Below, in pieces: positions 18,232 to 26,542 of a stretch of 64,000 nt of DNA. Made by a program: the position numbers and the translations under genes. Origin of the DNA: Propionibacteriaceae bacterium (GTDB lineage Bacteria; Actinomycetota; Actinomycetes; Propionibacteriales; Propionibacteriaceae); the NCBI GenBank assembly GCA_030537675.1, contig JAUNVL010000002.1:44947-108946 (forward strand). The letters run 5' to 3'. The number at the start of each line of letters is the position of its first letter. Within the stretch, counting starts at the first letter, position 1. The notes below the pieces were generated by a model. That model was not told where the DNA came from, made no database searches, and worked only from the letters and a program-made list of their open reading frames with translations.

Positions 18232-19755
18232 ATGAAGCGCCAATTCCGTCTGCCCGACCCCGGAGAGGGCCTCGTCGAGGCCGAGATCGTGGCGTGGCGC
18301 GTCACGGTGGGTGAGGTCATAGAGATCAACGACGTCCTCGTGGAGATCGAGACGTCCAAGTCACTCGTCGAACTTCCGTCGCCGTACGCGGGGGAGGTCA
18401 CCGCCCTGCTGGTGGAAGAGGGATCCACCGTTGAGGTGGGCACCCCCATCGTCGAGATCGACGACGGCGAGGACGAGCCCGACAGCGCGCCCGAGCCGAA
18501 TCTGGTGGGATATGGGGCATCGGATGCTGCTCCGAGCCGTCGCCGCAGGACCCGCCGCTCTGACCGGGATCCCGAGGTGTCCAAGGCATACAGCGACTCC
18601 TACGAGCCACACGAGCCCAGCCGCCGCGCCGACGAGGTGCAGCCAGCGGGCCACATCACGGCCCAGGCTGTGGGTGACCCCCTCCCCGGGCCGGGGGTGG
18701 GGCCGTCGCAGTCGGAACTGGTGCTCGCATCGGATCCCAACGCCGTGCGCGCCAAGCCGCCGGTGCGCAAGTACGCCCGTGACCTGGACGTCGACCTGGC
18801 CGGCGTCGTCGGCACCGGAGTTGATGGCACCATCACCCGCCGCGACGTGGAAGCAGCACTGGCGTTCCAGCGCATGGCCGAAACTCCGGCGCAGGGCCGC
18901 ATCATCAACGACCACGCCAGCTTCCAGCAGGGCCCGCAGACCTACCCGTCGCAACCCTTCGAACCCTCCGGTGCCACGTTCGGCGCCGGCGACGCCACGT
19001 TCGGACAGTCCTTCTCCTCGGGCCAGTCGCAGGGCTCACCGACGCAGGGGGAGCGTCGCGTCCCCATCAGAGGGGTGCGGAAGGCAACCGCCGAGAACAT
19101 GGTGAAGTCCGTCAAGACACACGTCCACGTCACGGAGTGGGTCACCGTGGACGTCACCGGCACCATGGAGTTCGTGGAGACGCTGAAGGCGCGACGTGAG
19201 TTCACGGGGCTCCGGATCTCCCCGCTGCTCATCTACTCGAAGGCGATCTGCCTGGCGCTGAGCCGCAACCCCGACCTCAACACGTCGTGGGACGAGGAGG
19301 CTGGGGAGATCGTCTACCACGGCAGCGTGAACCTCGGCATCGCGGCGGCCACACCACGGGGACTGATGGTGCCCAACATCAAGGGCGCCCAGCACCTCAG
19401 CCTGTTGGAACTGTGCCGGGCCATCAACCAACTCGTGGTGGTGGCCAAGGAGGGCAAGCTGCAGCCGGGGGACTACTCCGGTGGCACCTTCACCATCACG
19501 AACGTCGGCGTCTTCGGGGTGGACGCAGGCACACCCATCATCAATGGCAATGAGTCCGCCATCTTCTGCATGGGGTCCATCGAACGTCGTCCCTGGGTGG
19601 TGGGCAAGGGTGCCACTGAGGCAGTCGTGCCACGATGGGTCACGACGTTGACAATCGCCTTCGATCACCGCCTCGTGGACGGCGAGCAGGGCTCGCGGTT
19701 CCTGCGCGACGTCGCCGAAATTCTCGCGGAACCGGCGCTGGCGCTCCTCTTCTGA
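18232..19755 (+). CDS. bkdC: 2-oxo acid dehydrogenase dihydrolipoamide acyltransferase (E2)
   Basis: 507 aa. A single N-terminal lipoyl domain has the modified Lys in EIETSKSLVELP (near residue 43). After a long acidic and Pro-rich linker comes the E1/E3-binding domain (VRKYARDLDVDLAGVVGTG), then another flexible linker rich in Gly, Ser and Gln, and the catalytic domain ending in FDHRLVDGEQGSRFL with the HxxxDG active site. The ATG at 18232 gives MKRQFRLPDPGEGL, the standard start; GGAG is 7-8 nt upstream. No E3 (lipoamide dehydrogenase) gene is linked, so that subunit must come from elsewhere. Confidence 0.94.
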   Translation: MKRQFRLPDPGEGLVEAEIVAWRVTVGEVIEINDVLVEIETSKSLVELPSPYAGEVTALLVEEGSTVEVGTPIVEIDDGEDEPDSAPEPNLVGYGASDAAPSRRRRTRRSDRDPEVSKAYSDSYEPHEPSRRADEVQPAGHITAQAVGDPLPGPGVGPSQSELVLASDPNAVRAKPPVRKYARDLDVDLAGVVGTGVDGTITRRDVEAALAFQRMAETPAQGRIINDHASFQQGPQTYPSQPFEPSGATFGAGDATFGQSFSSGQSQGSPTQGERRVPIRGVRKATAENMVKSVKTHVHVTEWVTVDVTGTMEFVETLKARREFTGLRISPLLIYSKAICLALSRNPDLNTSWDEEAGEIVYHGSVNLGIAAATPRGLMVPNIKGAQHLSLLELCRAINQLVVVAKEGKLQPGDYSGGTFTITNVGVFGVDAGTPIINGNESAIFCMGSIERRPWVVGKGATEAVVPRWVTTLTIAFDHRLVDGEQGSRFLRDVAEILAEPALALLF

Positions 19756-19767
19756 CGGACAACGGGA

Positions 19768-19803
19768 AAGGGCACCTCCACCCCCACGGGTTGAGGTGCC
19801 CTT
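19768..19803 (+). terminator. Terminator of the bkd operon
   Basis: AAGGGCACCTC (19768-19778) pairs perfectly with GAGGTGCCCTT (19793-19803) across a 14-nt loop. It lies 13 nt after the bkdC stop and before the convergent DUF4282 gene, so it may serve both strands. Confidence 0.8.
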
Positions 19804-19845
19804 CGTCGTTGCATCACGCGTGCACCCTCGTGCACAGTTCAGTCC

Positions 19846-20442
19846 TCAGCGGCCGCCCGGTGCCCGGTCCTTCCTTGAGCGCATGACGAGGGCGGACATG
19901 CCTTCCAGGAAAGCGCGCACGAGCAGGATGTAGAGCAGCGCGACGGCGAGGTCGCCGAGCAGCACGCGCGTGATGTCCGCAAAGTCAGCGCCCCAGGACA
20001 GCGTCCACACCAGGTCCACCAACCATCTGAGGAGGATGAGGATCACGGCGACGAGAAAGATCGTGCCCCCGGCCTCGGGCAGGGCAAATCTGCGGAAGCT
20101 GAAGTCGAAGATGTTGCTGAACGCGCTGGGTGCCCGGGGCGGCTGCGGAGACCACTGCTGGCCGGGCCCGGGCGCGAAGCCTCCGTACTGCTGTTCCCCG
20201 GGGCCGGCCTGCTGTCCCGGAGCGCCCGGAGTCCAGCCCGGTGGCGGGTTCCAGGCGCCTGACGTCTGCTGCTGGGGATGTGGCTGGGAGCCAGGACCCT
20301 GGCCCGGACCGTGGGAGTGGGACCACTGGTCTGCTGCGGGTTGTCCCGTGGCGTGGCTTCCTTCTGGTCCCGGATCCTGTGTTGGTGGCTGTTCCTCACC
20401 GGGGCGCTCGCCCTGGCCGCTGTCCCACTGATGGTTCGACAT
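19846..20442 (-). CDS. DUF4282-type membrane protein
   Basis: 198 aa from the ATG at 20442; an ATG at 20451 would add three residues. The first half is disordered and very rich in Pro, Gly and Gln. The second half begins FDFSFRRFALPEAGGTIF and carries two hydrophobic helices (about 125-145 and 160-185). The layout matches DUF4282 proteins, small membrane proteins of unknown function common in actinobacteria. The tail is basic. It is a lone gene. Confidence 0.75.
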   Translation of the reverse strand: MSNHQWDSGQGERPGEEQPPTQDPGPEGSHATGQPAADQWSHSHGPGQGPGSQPHPQQQTSGAWNPPPGWTPGAPGQQAGPGEQQYGGFAPGPGQQWSPQPPRAPSAFSNIFDFSFRRFALPEAGGTIFLVAVILILLRWLVDLVWTLSWGADFADITRVLLGDLAVALLYILLVRAFLEGMSALVMRSRKDRAPGGR

Positions 20443-20525
20443 GGTGGTCATTGTGCCAGTGGCGCGGGGCGATGAACGCAGTGCGCCGTTTGTCCCAAAC
20501 GTGAACTGCTTGCAAGGATGGAGCC

Positions 20526-21671
20526 ATGGCGCGCACCTGTGAACTGACGGTCGATCTTGACGCCATCAATCGCAACCTCGCGCTGGTGGCGCACTTGGCG
20601 GGCGATCGCGCGGTGCTGGTAGCAGTGAAGGCGAATGCCTACGGGCACGGTCTCGTGGAGGTCGCGCGCAGCGTCGAGGCTGCGGGTGCTGCCCAGTGGC
20701 TGGGCGTGACGACCGTCCCCGAAGCGGCGGCGCTGCGGGCCGCCGGGATCTCCCTGCCCATCCTGAAGTTCTCCATCACCCTTGCCGACCAACTGGCCGA
20801 TGCGCTGGCCGCGGGGGTCGCCTTCACCGTCGGGGACACCGATGCCATCACCCAGTTGTCGGAAGCGGCCGCCGCGCGCGGGGTGGTCGCCGAGGTGCAT
20901 CTCAAGATTGACACGGGCATGCGCCGTATCGGTGCGGAACCGGAGGATGCGCTCAGGCTGGCCCGGCTGATCGTCCACGACCCCCACCTCCGGCTCGGAG
21001 GGATCTACACCCATCTGCCCGTCAGCGACGTCGGCTCCGGCGCCGAGTTCACCCGTCAACAGTTGGCCGCTTTCGAGGCGTCAGCACTCGACGTGCAGGC
21101 GCACGTTGGGCACGTGCCGTGGATTCACGCTGCCAACAGCGGCGCCGTCATGAGCCATGATCTGGGAGCCACCACCATGGTCAGGCCCGGCATCATGGTC
21201 TACGGGTCCTACTCCGGGCCCGTCTCCTCCCGCTCCGCGGCACTGGAACCGGTGGCCCGCTGGAGTTCCAGGCTGGTGTTCGTCAAGCAGGTGCGTGCGG
21301 GCGAATCCGTGGGTTACGGGCGCACGTGGACGGCGACGCAGGACACGTGGGTGGGGACGGTCGCCGTCGGATACGGCGACGGTTACTCGCGGCTGCTCTC
21401 CAACTGTGGCCGCATGCTCATCGACGGGCAGAGCCATCCGATCGTGGGGCGGGTGTGCATGGACCAGACCATGATCGACCTCGGTCCCGCCACACCGACC
21501 GCTCGCGTGGGCGACGAGGTGGTACTGATGGGACGGAGCCGCGGCGAGGAGATCACCGTGCAGGAGATCGCCGACCTCATGGGCACCATCACCTACGAGG
21601 TCACGTGCCTCATCACTGCCCGGGTGCCGAGACGCCACATCGGTGGCGTCAGTCGCGCGTCCACGAATTGA
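20526..21671 (+). CDS. alr: Alanine racemase
   Basis: 381 aa PLP enzyme that makes D-alanine for peptidoglycan. The PLP lysine lies in AVKANAYGHG (near residue 39), and the catalytic tyrosine lies in VGYGRTW. Other fold type III motifs include HLKIDTGMRRIG and VCMDQTMIDL. The C-terminus (VPRRHIGG) is standard. GGATGGAG precedes the ATG. Its 3' end overlaps the convergent EcsC-like gene by 23 nt. Confidence 0.96.
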   Translation: MARTCELTVDLDAINRNLALVAHLAGDRAVLVAVKANAYGHGLVEVARSVEAAGAAQWLGVTTVPEAAALRAAGISLPILKFSITLADQLADALAAGVAFTVGDTDAITQLSEAAAARGVVAEVHLKIDTGMRRIGAEPEDALRLARLIVHDPHLRLGGIYTHLPVSDVGSGAEFTRQQLAAFEASALDVQAHVGHVPWIHAANSGAVMSHDLGATTMVRPGIMVYGSYSGPVSSRSAALEPVARWSSRLVFVKQVRAGESVGYGRTWTATQDTWVGTVAVGYGDGYSRLLSNCGRMLIDGQSHPIVGRVCMDQTMIDLGPATPTARVGDEVVLMGRSRGEEITVQEIADLMGTITYEVTCLITARVPRRHIGGVSRASTN

Positions 21672-22323
21672 GTTTCGGGCGTCGGCTGGTGAACTCCTCC
21701 ATCGCGTGATTGGCGATGGAACGCGTGCACCAACCGTCGACGACGGCGCCCACGCCACCGCCCACGAACGGTATCCGCTTGCCCACCCAGACACCCAGAC
21801 GCTTGCCGCCCATCTGGTTCATGGCGCGGTCGAGCAGTTCCCGGCTGACGTGGCGGTCAAGCGCTGCGTCGAACATGGGGGCGGTGGCCACGGCTGCCGG
21901 TGACGAGGGGAGAACACCCTTGGAGATCAAGCCTGCATTGCCACCCGGCCCCAGCATCACCATGAGGATCGCCGTGCGCACACGGGCATCGGAGAGGTCA
22001 TAGCCGCGCAGGTGCGCGACACCTGCCACCACCCTGGCCTGGAGGAAGGCTGCCGCGGCCATGTTGGCGGGAATGGTGAACAGCGCGACGAAGAATCCGC
22101 CCCAGTTGGTGACAAAGCCCTGACCGCCTGCGTAGGCGATGTGCTGGTTCACGAGCCACGTGATGGCCACTTCGGGATCCCGGTGATGGCCCAGCAGGTT
22201 TCTTGCGGCGGATCGTGCGCCCGGCATCTTTCCCTTGCCCTCGATCGCCACCTCCAGCAACTGGTGGAAGACGTCGGCCGTCAGCCCTTCAGCCAGGGCC
22301 ACGACGTTGTTCTGCTCGCTCAT
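21649..22323 (-). CDS. EcsC-like protein
   Basis: 224 aa of unknown biochemical role. The region LGVWVGKRIPFVGGGVGAVVDGWCTRSIANHAMEEF near the C-terminus matches the EcsC family pattern (only short parts are diagnostic: KRIPFVGGGVGAV). Two hydrophobic stretches (FFVALFTIPANMAAAAFL, and AILMVMLGPGGNAGL) suggest membrane association. The ATG at 22323 is chosen because AAGGAGGG lies at good spacing; another ATG two codons earlier directly abuts that SD. It ends inside the alr coding sequence. Confidence 0.65.
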   Translation of the reverse strand: MSEQNNVVALAEGLTADVFHQLLEVAIEGKGKMPGARSAARNLLGHHRDPEVAITWLVNQHIAYAGGQGFVTNWGGFFVALFTIPANMAAAAFLQARVVAGVAHLRGYDLSDARVRTAILMVMLGPGGNAGLISKGVLPSSPAAVATAPMFDAALDRHVSRELLDRAMNQMGGKRLGVWVGKRIPFVGGGVGAVVDGWCTRSIANHAMEEFTSRRPKLNSWTRD

Positions 22324-22509
22324 GCCCATCCCTCCTTCTCCCACACCTTGAGGTGCGTTCCCCACAAGAGTTGCACACCACGTCAAGCGTCCCACGGGTT
22401 TCGTGCGCCCGGAAGCTCGCCCACGGACCGCGCCAACCACTTTCTCCCCTCCAACCGCCGTTTTCGTTGAGCCGGGGGGCCTGTGGGTGCCGCCTGCGAG
22501 ACTGGGCAC

Positions 22510-23232
22510 ATGCTCGACACCCTCTTCGGCCCACCGGACCAGTGGCCCCGTCAGGACCTGATCGGGTTCTCCGAGGAGTTCGACCCCGGTACCGCGCTTA
22601 TGGCATATCGCTGCGGCGTGTTCCCCATGCCCCTTGCAGAGGGGCTGTTCGACGGAGAGATGGGCTGGTGGTCACCCATGGAGCGGGCCCAGTTGCCACT
22701 TGACGAGGTACGGATCACCCGGTCCCTGCGTCAGTCCGCCAAGCGTTACACCACCACGGTGGACACGGCCTTTTTGGAAGTCCTGGACGCCTGCGCGGAT
22801 CCATCCCGCCCCGGCGGCTGGATCGACCAGCGCATCCAGACGGCCTTCACGGCCCTGCACCACGTGGGCTACGTCCACAGCGTCGAGACGTGGGACAGCG
22901 AAGGACGGCTCGTGGGAGGGCTCTACGGCGTGCACCAGAACGGCATGTTTGCGGGCGAATCCATGTTCCATGATCCCCGGCGTGGACGCGACGCATCCAA
23001 GGTTGCGCTCCTGCGTCTGGTCGCTGAACTCCGGCGCATCGGGGTGGAACTGCTCGATGTGCAATGGCTGACGCCTCACCTGGAGTCCATGGGAGCACAC
23101 ACCGTCCCGCGCGACTCCTACCTCGGGTGGCTCGGCGAGCACCTGGCCAAGCCACACAACAATGCGTGGAGCGCTCCGGAGAAATCCCGTATGTCGGGGA
23201 CCGCACTGCTGTCGATGATGGAGGATGGATGA
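22510..23232 (+). CDS. aat: Leucyl/phenylalanyl-tRNA-protein transferase
   Basis: 240 aa. It adds Leu or Phe from aminoacyl-tRNA to the N-terminus of proteins that start with Lys or Arg, marking them for ClpS/ClpAP. Family motifs are clear: YRCGVFPMP, WWSPMER, WIDQRIQTAF, HSVETWDSEGRLVGGLYGV (in parts), GESMF, and the C-terminal VQWLTPHLESMGA. The ATG at 22510 gives the expected start; a frame nine codons longer has no family support. It overlaps the glycosylase region by a few bases (ATG at 23225 or 23234). Confidence 0.95.
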   Translation: MLDTLFGPPDQWPRQDLIGFSEEFDPGTALMAYRCGVFPMPLAEGLFDGEMGWWSPMERAQLPLDEVRITRSLRQSAKRYTTTVDTAFLEVLDACADPSRPGGWIDQRIQTAFTALHHVGYVHSVETWDSEGRLVGGLYGVHQNGMFAGESMFHDPRRGRDASKVALLRLVAELRRIGVELLDVQWLTPHLESMGAHTVPRDSYLGWLGEHLAKPHNNAWSAPEKSRMSGTALLSMMEDG

Positions 23233-23233
23233 C

Positions 23234-24088
23234 ATGCCGGAGCTCCCAGAGATTGAGGCCATTGTCCAGCAACTCGCAGCACGCACGACCGGCAAGGTGG
23301 TGGTCGCGGGACACCTGGTGGCATTCAGCGCGCTCAAGACCTATGCCGTTGGCCTGGAGGCCCTGGCAGGACTGGAAATTTCTGGCGTCAGTCGCAGGGG
23401 AAAATTCATCGACATGGATGCCCAGGGCGTCCACCTCATTTTCCACCTCGCCAGAGCGGGATGGGTGACGTGGCATCCACGAGTGCCCGCCAGCCTTCCG
23501 CGTCCCGGGAAATCGCCCCTGGCCCTCCGCGTGGAACTCGACGACAACTCCGGTTTCAGCCTGACGGAGGCGGGAACGCAGCGTCACCTGTCCATCTACG
23601 TCGTCACCTCCCCCGACGAGGTCCCGGGCATCGCGGCACTGGGGCCGGACCCGATGTCGGAGGACTTCACGGTCGAGGTGCTCTCCGGGATTCTCCGGGA
23701 CGCCGGCAGGGGACAGGTGAAGGGGGTGCTGCGGGACCAGAAGCTGATCGCCGGCATTGGGAACGCCTGGTCCGACGAGATCCTGCACACCGCGCAGCTG
23801 AGTCCCTTCAAGCCCGCCAACACCGTTGATGCGGCGGAACTGCATGGTCACATCCGGCGCGTCCTGTCCGACGCGCTGGAAGCGGTCAGGGGCGTGGACA
23901 TGGCCAAACTCAAGGACGCCAAACGAAGTGGGCTGAAGGTGCATGGGCGAGCCGGTGAATCGTGCGAGGTGTGCGGGGCCACGATCGCCGAGGTGTCCTT
24001 CGCCGACTCCTCACTGCAGTACTGCCCCGGCTGTCAGACCGGAGGCAAACCGCTGGCCGACCGCCGGATGTCCAAACTCTTGAAGTAG
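23234..24088 (+). CDS. Fpg/Nei-family DNA glycosylase
   Basis: 284 aa base-excision repair enzyme that removes oxidised bases and cleaves the abasic site. The start at 23234 is fixed by chemistry: the mature protein must begin MPELPE, with Pro2 as nucleophile and Glu3 as catalyst. An ATG three codons earlier would bury Pro2. GGAGG lies just upstream. SRRGKF carries the conserved Lys. The H2TH region has DQKLIAGIGNAWSDEILH, and a C-terminal zinc finger has CEVCGAT ... YCPGCQT. Whether it acts as MutM (8-oxoG) or Nei (oxidised pyrimidines) is not certain. Confidence 0.93.
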   Translation: MPELPEIEAIVQQLAARTTGKVVVAGHLVAFSALKTYAVGLEALAGLEISGVSRRGKFIDMDAQGVHLIFHLARAGWVTWHPRVPASLPRPGKSPLALRVELDDNSGFSLTEAGTQRHLSIYVVTSPDEVPGIAALGPDPMSEDFTVEVLSGILRDAGRGQVKGVLRDQKLIAGIGNAWSDEILHTAQLSPFKPANTVDAAELHGHIRRVLSDALEAVRGVDMAKLKDAKRSGLKVHGRAGESCEVCGATIAEVSFADSSLQYCPGCQTGGKPLADRRMSKLLK

Positions 24089-24140
24089 TGCCACTCGGAA
24101 ATCCCGAAAATACTGGGAATGTGCTCCCGGGCACACAAAA

Positions 24141-24166
24141 GGGGGCCCGGCAGATGCCGGGCCCCC
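24141..24166. terminator. Strong hairpin terminator between the glycosylase and ESX genes
   Basis: GGGGGCCCGGC (24141-24151), loop AGAT and GCCGGGCCCCC (24156-24166) form a perfect 11-bp stem. On the minus strand TTTT follows at once (AAAA at 24137-24140), so it best terminates the esx transcript but can serve both directions. Confidence 0.85.
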
Positions 24167-24189
24167 TGGGGTGAGGGTGGGGGGTCCCA

Positions 24190-24480
24190 TCAACCCCAGA
24201 TGCCCGCGTTGCGGGATTCGGTTGCGTCGTAGCCGTCAGAAATCGTCCCCAGCAGCACGGGCATCCGCTGCACGATGTCCTGCTGCTTGGCGGCCGAGGC
24301 GTCCCACGAGCGCTGAACTTCGACGTAGGCGCTGCGAGCGTTGTCCTCCCACTGCCCGAGTGACGTGCTGAGTTCAGCCTTCAGCTCGTCGAGGAGGCTG
24401 GTGAGGTTCTTGTGGGCGGACGACAGGTTGGAGATGCCTTCCTGAAGACCGGCTTTGGAGTATGTGGTTGCGTCGCTCAT
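24190..24480 (-). CDS. WXG100-type ESX substrate
   Basis: 96 aa helical hairpin protein, the size of EsxA/EsxB. The turn motif reads QWEDNAR, so the expected W-X-G has Asp instead of Gly. A YxxxE-type secretion signal (YDATE) is near the C-terminus, followed by a short tail ending in WG. It lies 29 nt downstream of the second WXG100 gene. The two presumably form a heterodimer exported by the linked ESX apparatus. An AGGAG-type SD precedes the ATG. Confidence 0.88.
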   Translation of the reverse strand: MSDATTYSKAGLQEGISNLSSAHKNLTSLLDELKAELSTSLGQWEDNARSAYVEVQRSWDASAAKQQDIVQRMPVLLGTISDGYDATESRNAGIWG

Positions 24481-24509
24481 TGAATGTCTCCTGTGATCAT
24501 CTCTCGGCG

Positions 24510-24818
24510 TCAGCCGATGAGTCCGGCAATTTGGTTGGCGGTGGCAGCGTTCTCGTCCTCGCGCTGCACGTACTCGCGCTGCGTCTCGACCAGCGAGGTG
24601 TGGATCTTGTCCAGACCCTGCTTGACCTTCTCGAACTCGGTGTCGAACTGCGAGTAGCCCTTCTGGAAGGCGGTGGATGCGTTGCCCACCCAGCGGGACG
24701 AGAGATCAGTCATCTGGCCCTGCAAGCGGCTCTGCAGCTGATGAATCTGCTGGTGCTTGGCCTCGATCTGCTGTGCAGCCTTGGCCATGGCTGCGCGGTC
24801 TACGGACTTGTTGCCCAT
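24510..24818 (-). CDS. WXG100-type ESX substrate (partner)
   Basis: 102 aa with a canonical SRWVGNAS turn (WVG) and long amphipathic helices rich in Gln and charged residues. YVQRE near the C-terminus fits the YxxxD/E export signal. The pair of small WXG100 genes downstream of eccB is the core substrate pair of an ESX system. AAGGGA lies about 8 nt upstream of the ATG. A TAATGT box (24908-24903 on the minus strand) could give the pair its own promoter in the 184-bp gap after eccB. Confidence 0.9.
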   Translation of the reverse strand: MGNKSVDRAAMAKAAQQIEAKHQQIHQLQSRLQGQMTDLSSRWVGNASTAFQKGYSQFDTEFEKVKQGLDKIHTSLVETQREYVQREDENAATANQIAGLIG

Positions 24819-25002
24819 GGTTCATTCCCTTCGACAGTTTGGAGCCCGGAAGCTCTGAGGCAGCAGTCCCGAGAGGCTCGAGTTGCTGTGGTGTCACTGG
24901 GAACATTAGGCGCGGAAGGGGGTCACTTGCGAGCGCCTGACAGGAATCGAGTAGCAGTACCTAGTCGACGTAGGTCCCTGTTCCGCGTGGTCACGTGAGT
25001 GG

Positions 25003-26391
25003 TCACACGGGGCCGATCTTCTCGAACGACAGGTTGAGATCGGGTTCAAGACCTGAGGGCATCAGGTCGATCAGTGGTCCGGGCACCAGGGCGGGCTTGA
25101 CGTCCCCGTACCCGAGCGCGCGCCGTGAGGCGATGTCCGGAATGGGGAAGGTCTCGCCGTTCAGCACGAGGAAGGTGGCGGCTTCCTCGCCAGGGTTCTT
25201 GGAGTTCTGCAGGAGCGCACCGCTGAGCGGGTCCATGCCCACGTAGTCCACGGTGTTGCCGTACGGCTTCACGTGCTCCGGGGGCATCTCGGGGGTGTCC
25301 TTGTCCACGCTCATCACGACGGTTCTGTTCTCGCCGGTGGTGAACGTGGCGCAGACGGAAACCTCGTCGAGTGAGCCGTACCCCTCCGGACCCTTGGGCT
25401 TGGCGGGATCGATGTCGGTGTTGAAGGAGATGGGGAACTTCGCATTGAGCGCCAGAGCGAGATCGTTCTCCGTGATGATGCTCGGGTCGGGCACGTTCTC
25501 GATCGTCTGGATCATGATCCTGTCGAGGTACGACACCTGGGAGAGGCCCTCGTCGAGGTGGACGTAGTACCGGTTGTCGGCGCCCTCCGAGCCCTCCACG
25601 ACGGCCAACTGGCCGACGCGCATGTTGAGCGGATTCTTCTTCGGTTGGCGGCCCACACCGTCGATCGTCAAGGGAAGGATGGGGGCGCCGACTGGCAGAG
25701 CGCTCAGCCAGAGCTTCGGGAGTTCGACGGTGGGAAGGCCCCCCGCCAGGGGTGTTTGCCCCGTCTGGGGGCTCCAGAGGAGGTGGTACTTGCCATTGGT
25801 CACCAGGTACTGCTTGCCGTCGGAAGTCTTGACCACGAATGAGGCACGCTGGTCCTCCACGGGGGATGCGTTGAACTCGAGGCTGATGAACCGGTCGCCC
25901 GCAGAGTTCGGGCTCGAGGAGCACATGCGAATGGGATCGGCCTGCATGTCACCGGCAGCCGGAAGTTGTCCTGGGGCACCCGCAATGCCCAACGTCGGTA
26001 GTTGTTTCGCGCCTTTCAGCGCCTCGGTGGTGACCTTGACAACGCGGGGAGGGCCGGCGGCCTTGGGTCCTCCGGCCATGAGCCTCGCCGAGGCCACATC
26101 ATTCATCGGCACCAGGCCTGCGTCGGAGTAGACGAACAGCATGCCAGCGGTGGTGTCGCTGATGATGATGCCCTCCTCCTTCCAGGCATCGCCCCCCGTG
26201 CCAGGACGCAGCATGCCGATCAAGGCCGTCCCTGCAAGAAGAATCACGCCCAACAGCACCGAGACGAAGGACGCCGTGCCGACTCGTCGCAGCGGCGGGG
26301 TGGGATCGTCGGGGTCGCGATCCACGAACGCGGCCGTCATGCGCCGCGACAGGAAGGACTGCGCTTTGAGCAGGTCCTTGCGAGTCGCCAT
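25003..26391 (-). CDS. eccB: ESX secretion protein EccB
   Basis: 462 aa. The start MATRKDLLKAQSFLSRRM is a hallmark of EccB. One transmembrane helix (about 40-62) is followed by a large extracytoplasmic repeat domain with paired cysteines (one in MCSSSPNS and one in SVCATFT). It is part of the inner-membrane core complex with EccC, EccD and EccE. The ATG at 26391 has AGAGGG upstream; the open frame continues 5' but has no support. A TAGAGT -10 box lies at 26440-26435. It is divergent from eccE and upstream of the esx pair on the same strand. Confidence 0.93.
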   Translation of the reverse strand: MATRKDLLKAQSFLSRRMTAAFVDRDPDDPTPPLRRVGTASFVSVLLGVILLAGTALIGMLRPGTGGDAWKEEGIIISDTTAGMLFVYSDAGLVPMNDVASARLMAGGPKAAGPPRVVKVTTEALKGAKQLPTLGIAGAPGQLPAAGDMQADPIRMCSSSPNSAGDRFISLEFNASPVEDQRASFVVKTSDGKQYLVTNGKYHLLWSPQTGQTPLAGGLPTVELPKLWLSALPVGAPILPLTIDGVGRQPKKNPLNMRVGQLAVVEGSEGADNRYYVHLDEGLSQVSYLDRIMIQTIENVPDPSIITENDLALALNAKFPISFNTDIDPAKPKGPEGYGSLDEVSVCATFTTGENRTVVMSVDKDTPEMPPEHVKPYGNTVDYVGMDPLSGALLQNSKNPGEEAATFLVLNGETFPIPDIASRRALGYGDVKPALVPGPLIDLMPSGLEPDLNLSFEKIGPV

Positions 26392-26542
26392 GTCGCCCTC
26401 TTCCAGTGGTGGTGGTCCTCGGCCGTGCGGAGCCACTCTAACGCTGGGAGCAGCCGTCCGGCCGTCCAGTTGCACGGCGCCGCCGCTGCCCGCGGACCTG
26501 GTTCGCCCTAGAGTTGGGCCAAACCGATGGACGGGAGGGCGA
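26392..26542. promoter_or_regulatory. Divergent eccB / eccE promoter region
   Basis: The 151-bp gap carries a TAGAGT box on each strand: 26440-26435 for eccB and 26509-26514 for eccE. Both leaders include an SD (AGAGGG for eccB, GGGAGGG for eccE). I see no clear operator palindrome. Confidence 0.45.

Noticed and set aside
24089-24140. A second small hairpin (TCCCGAAAATACTGGGA) before the ESX terminator
   Set aside because: The arms pair poorly. The 11-bp stem at 24141-24166 explains termination.
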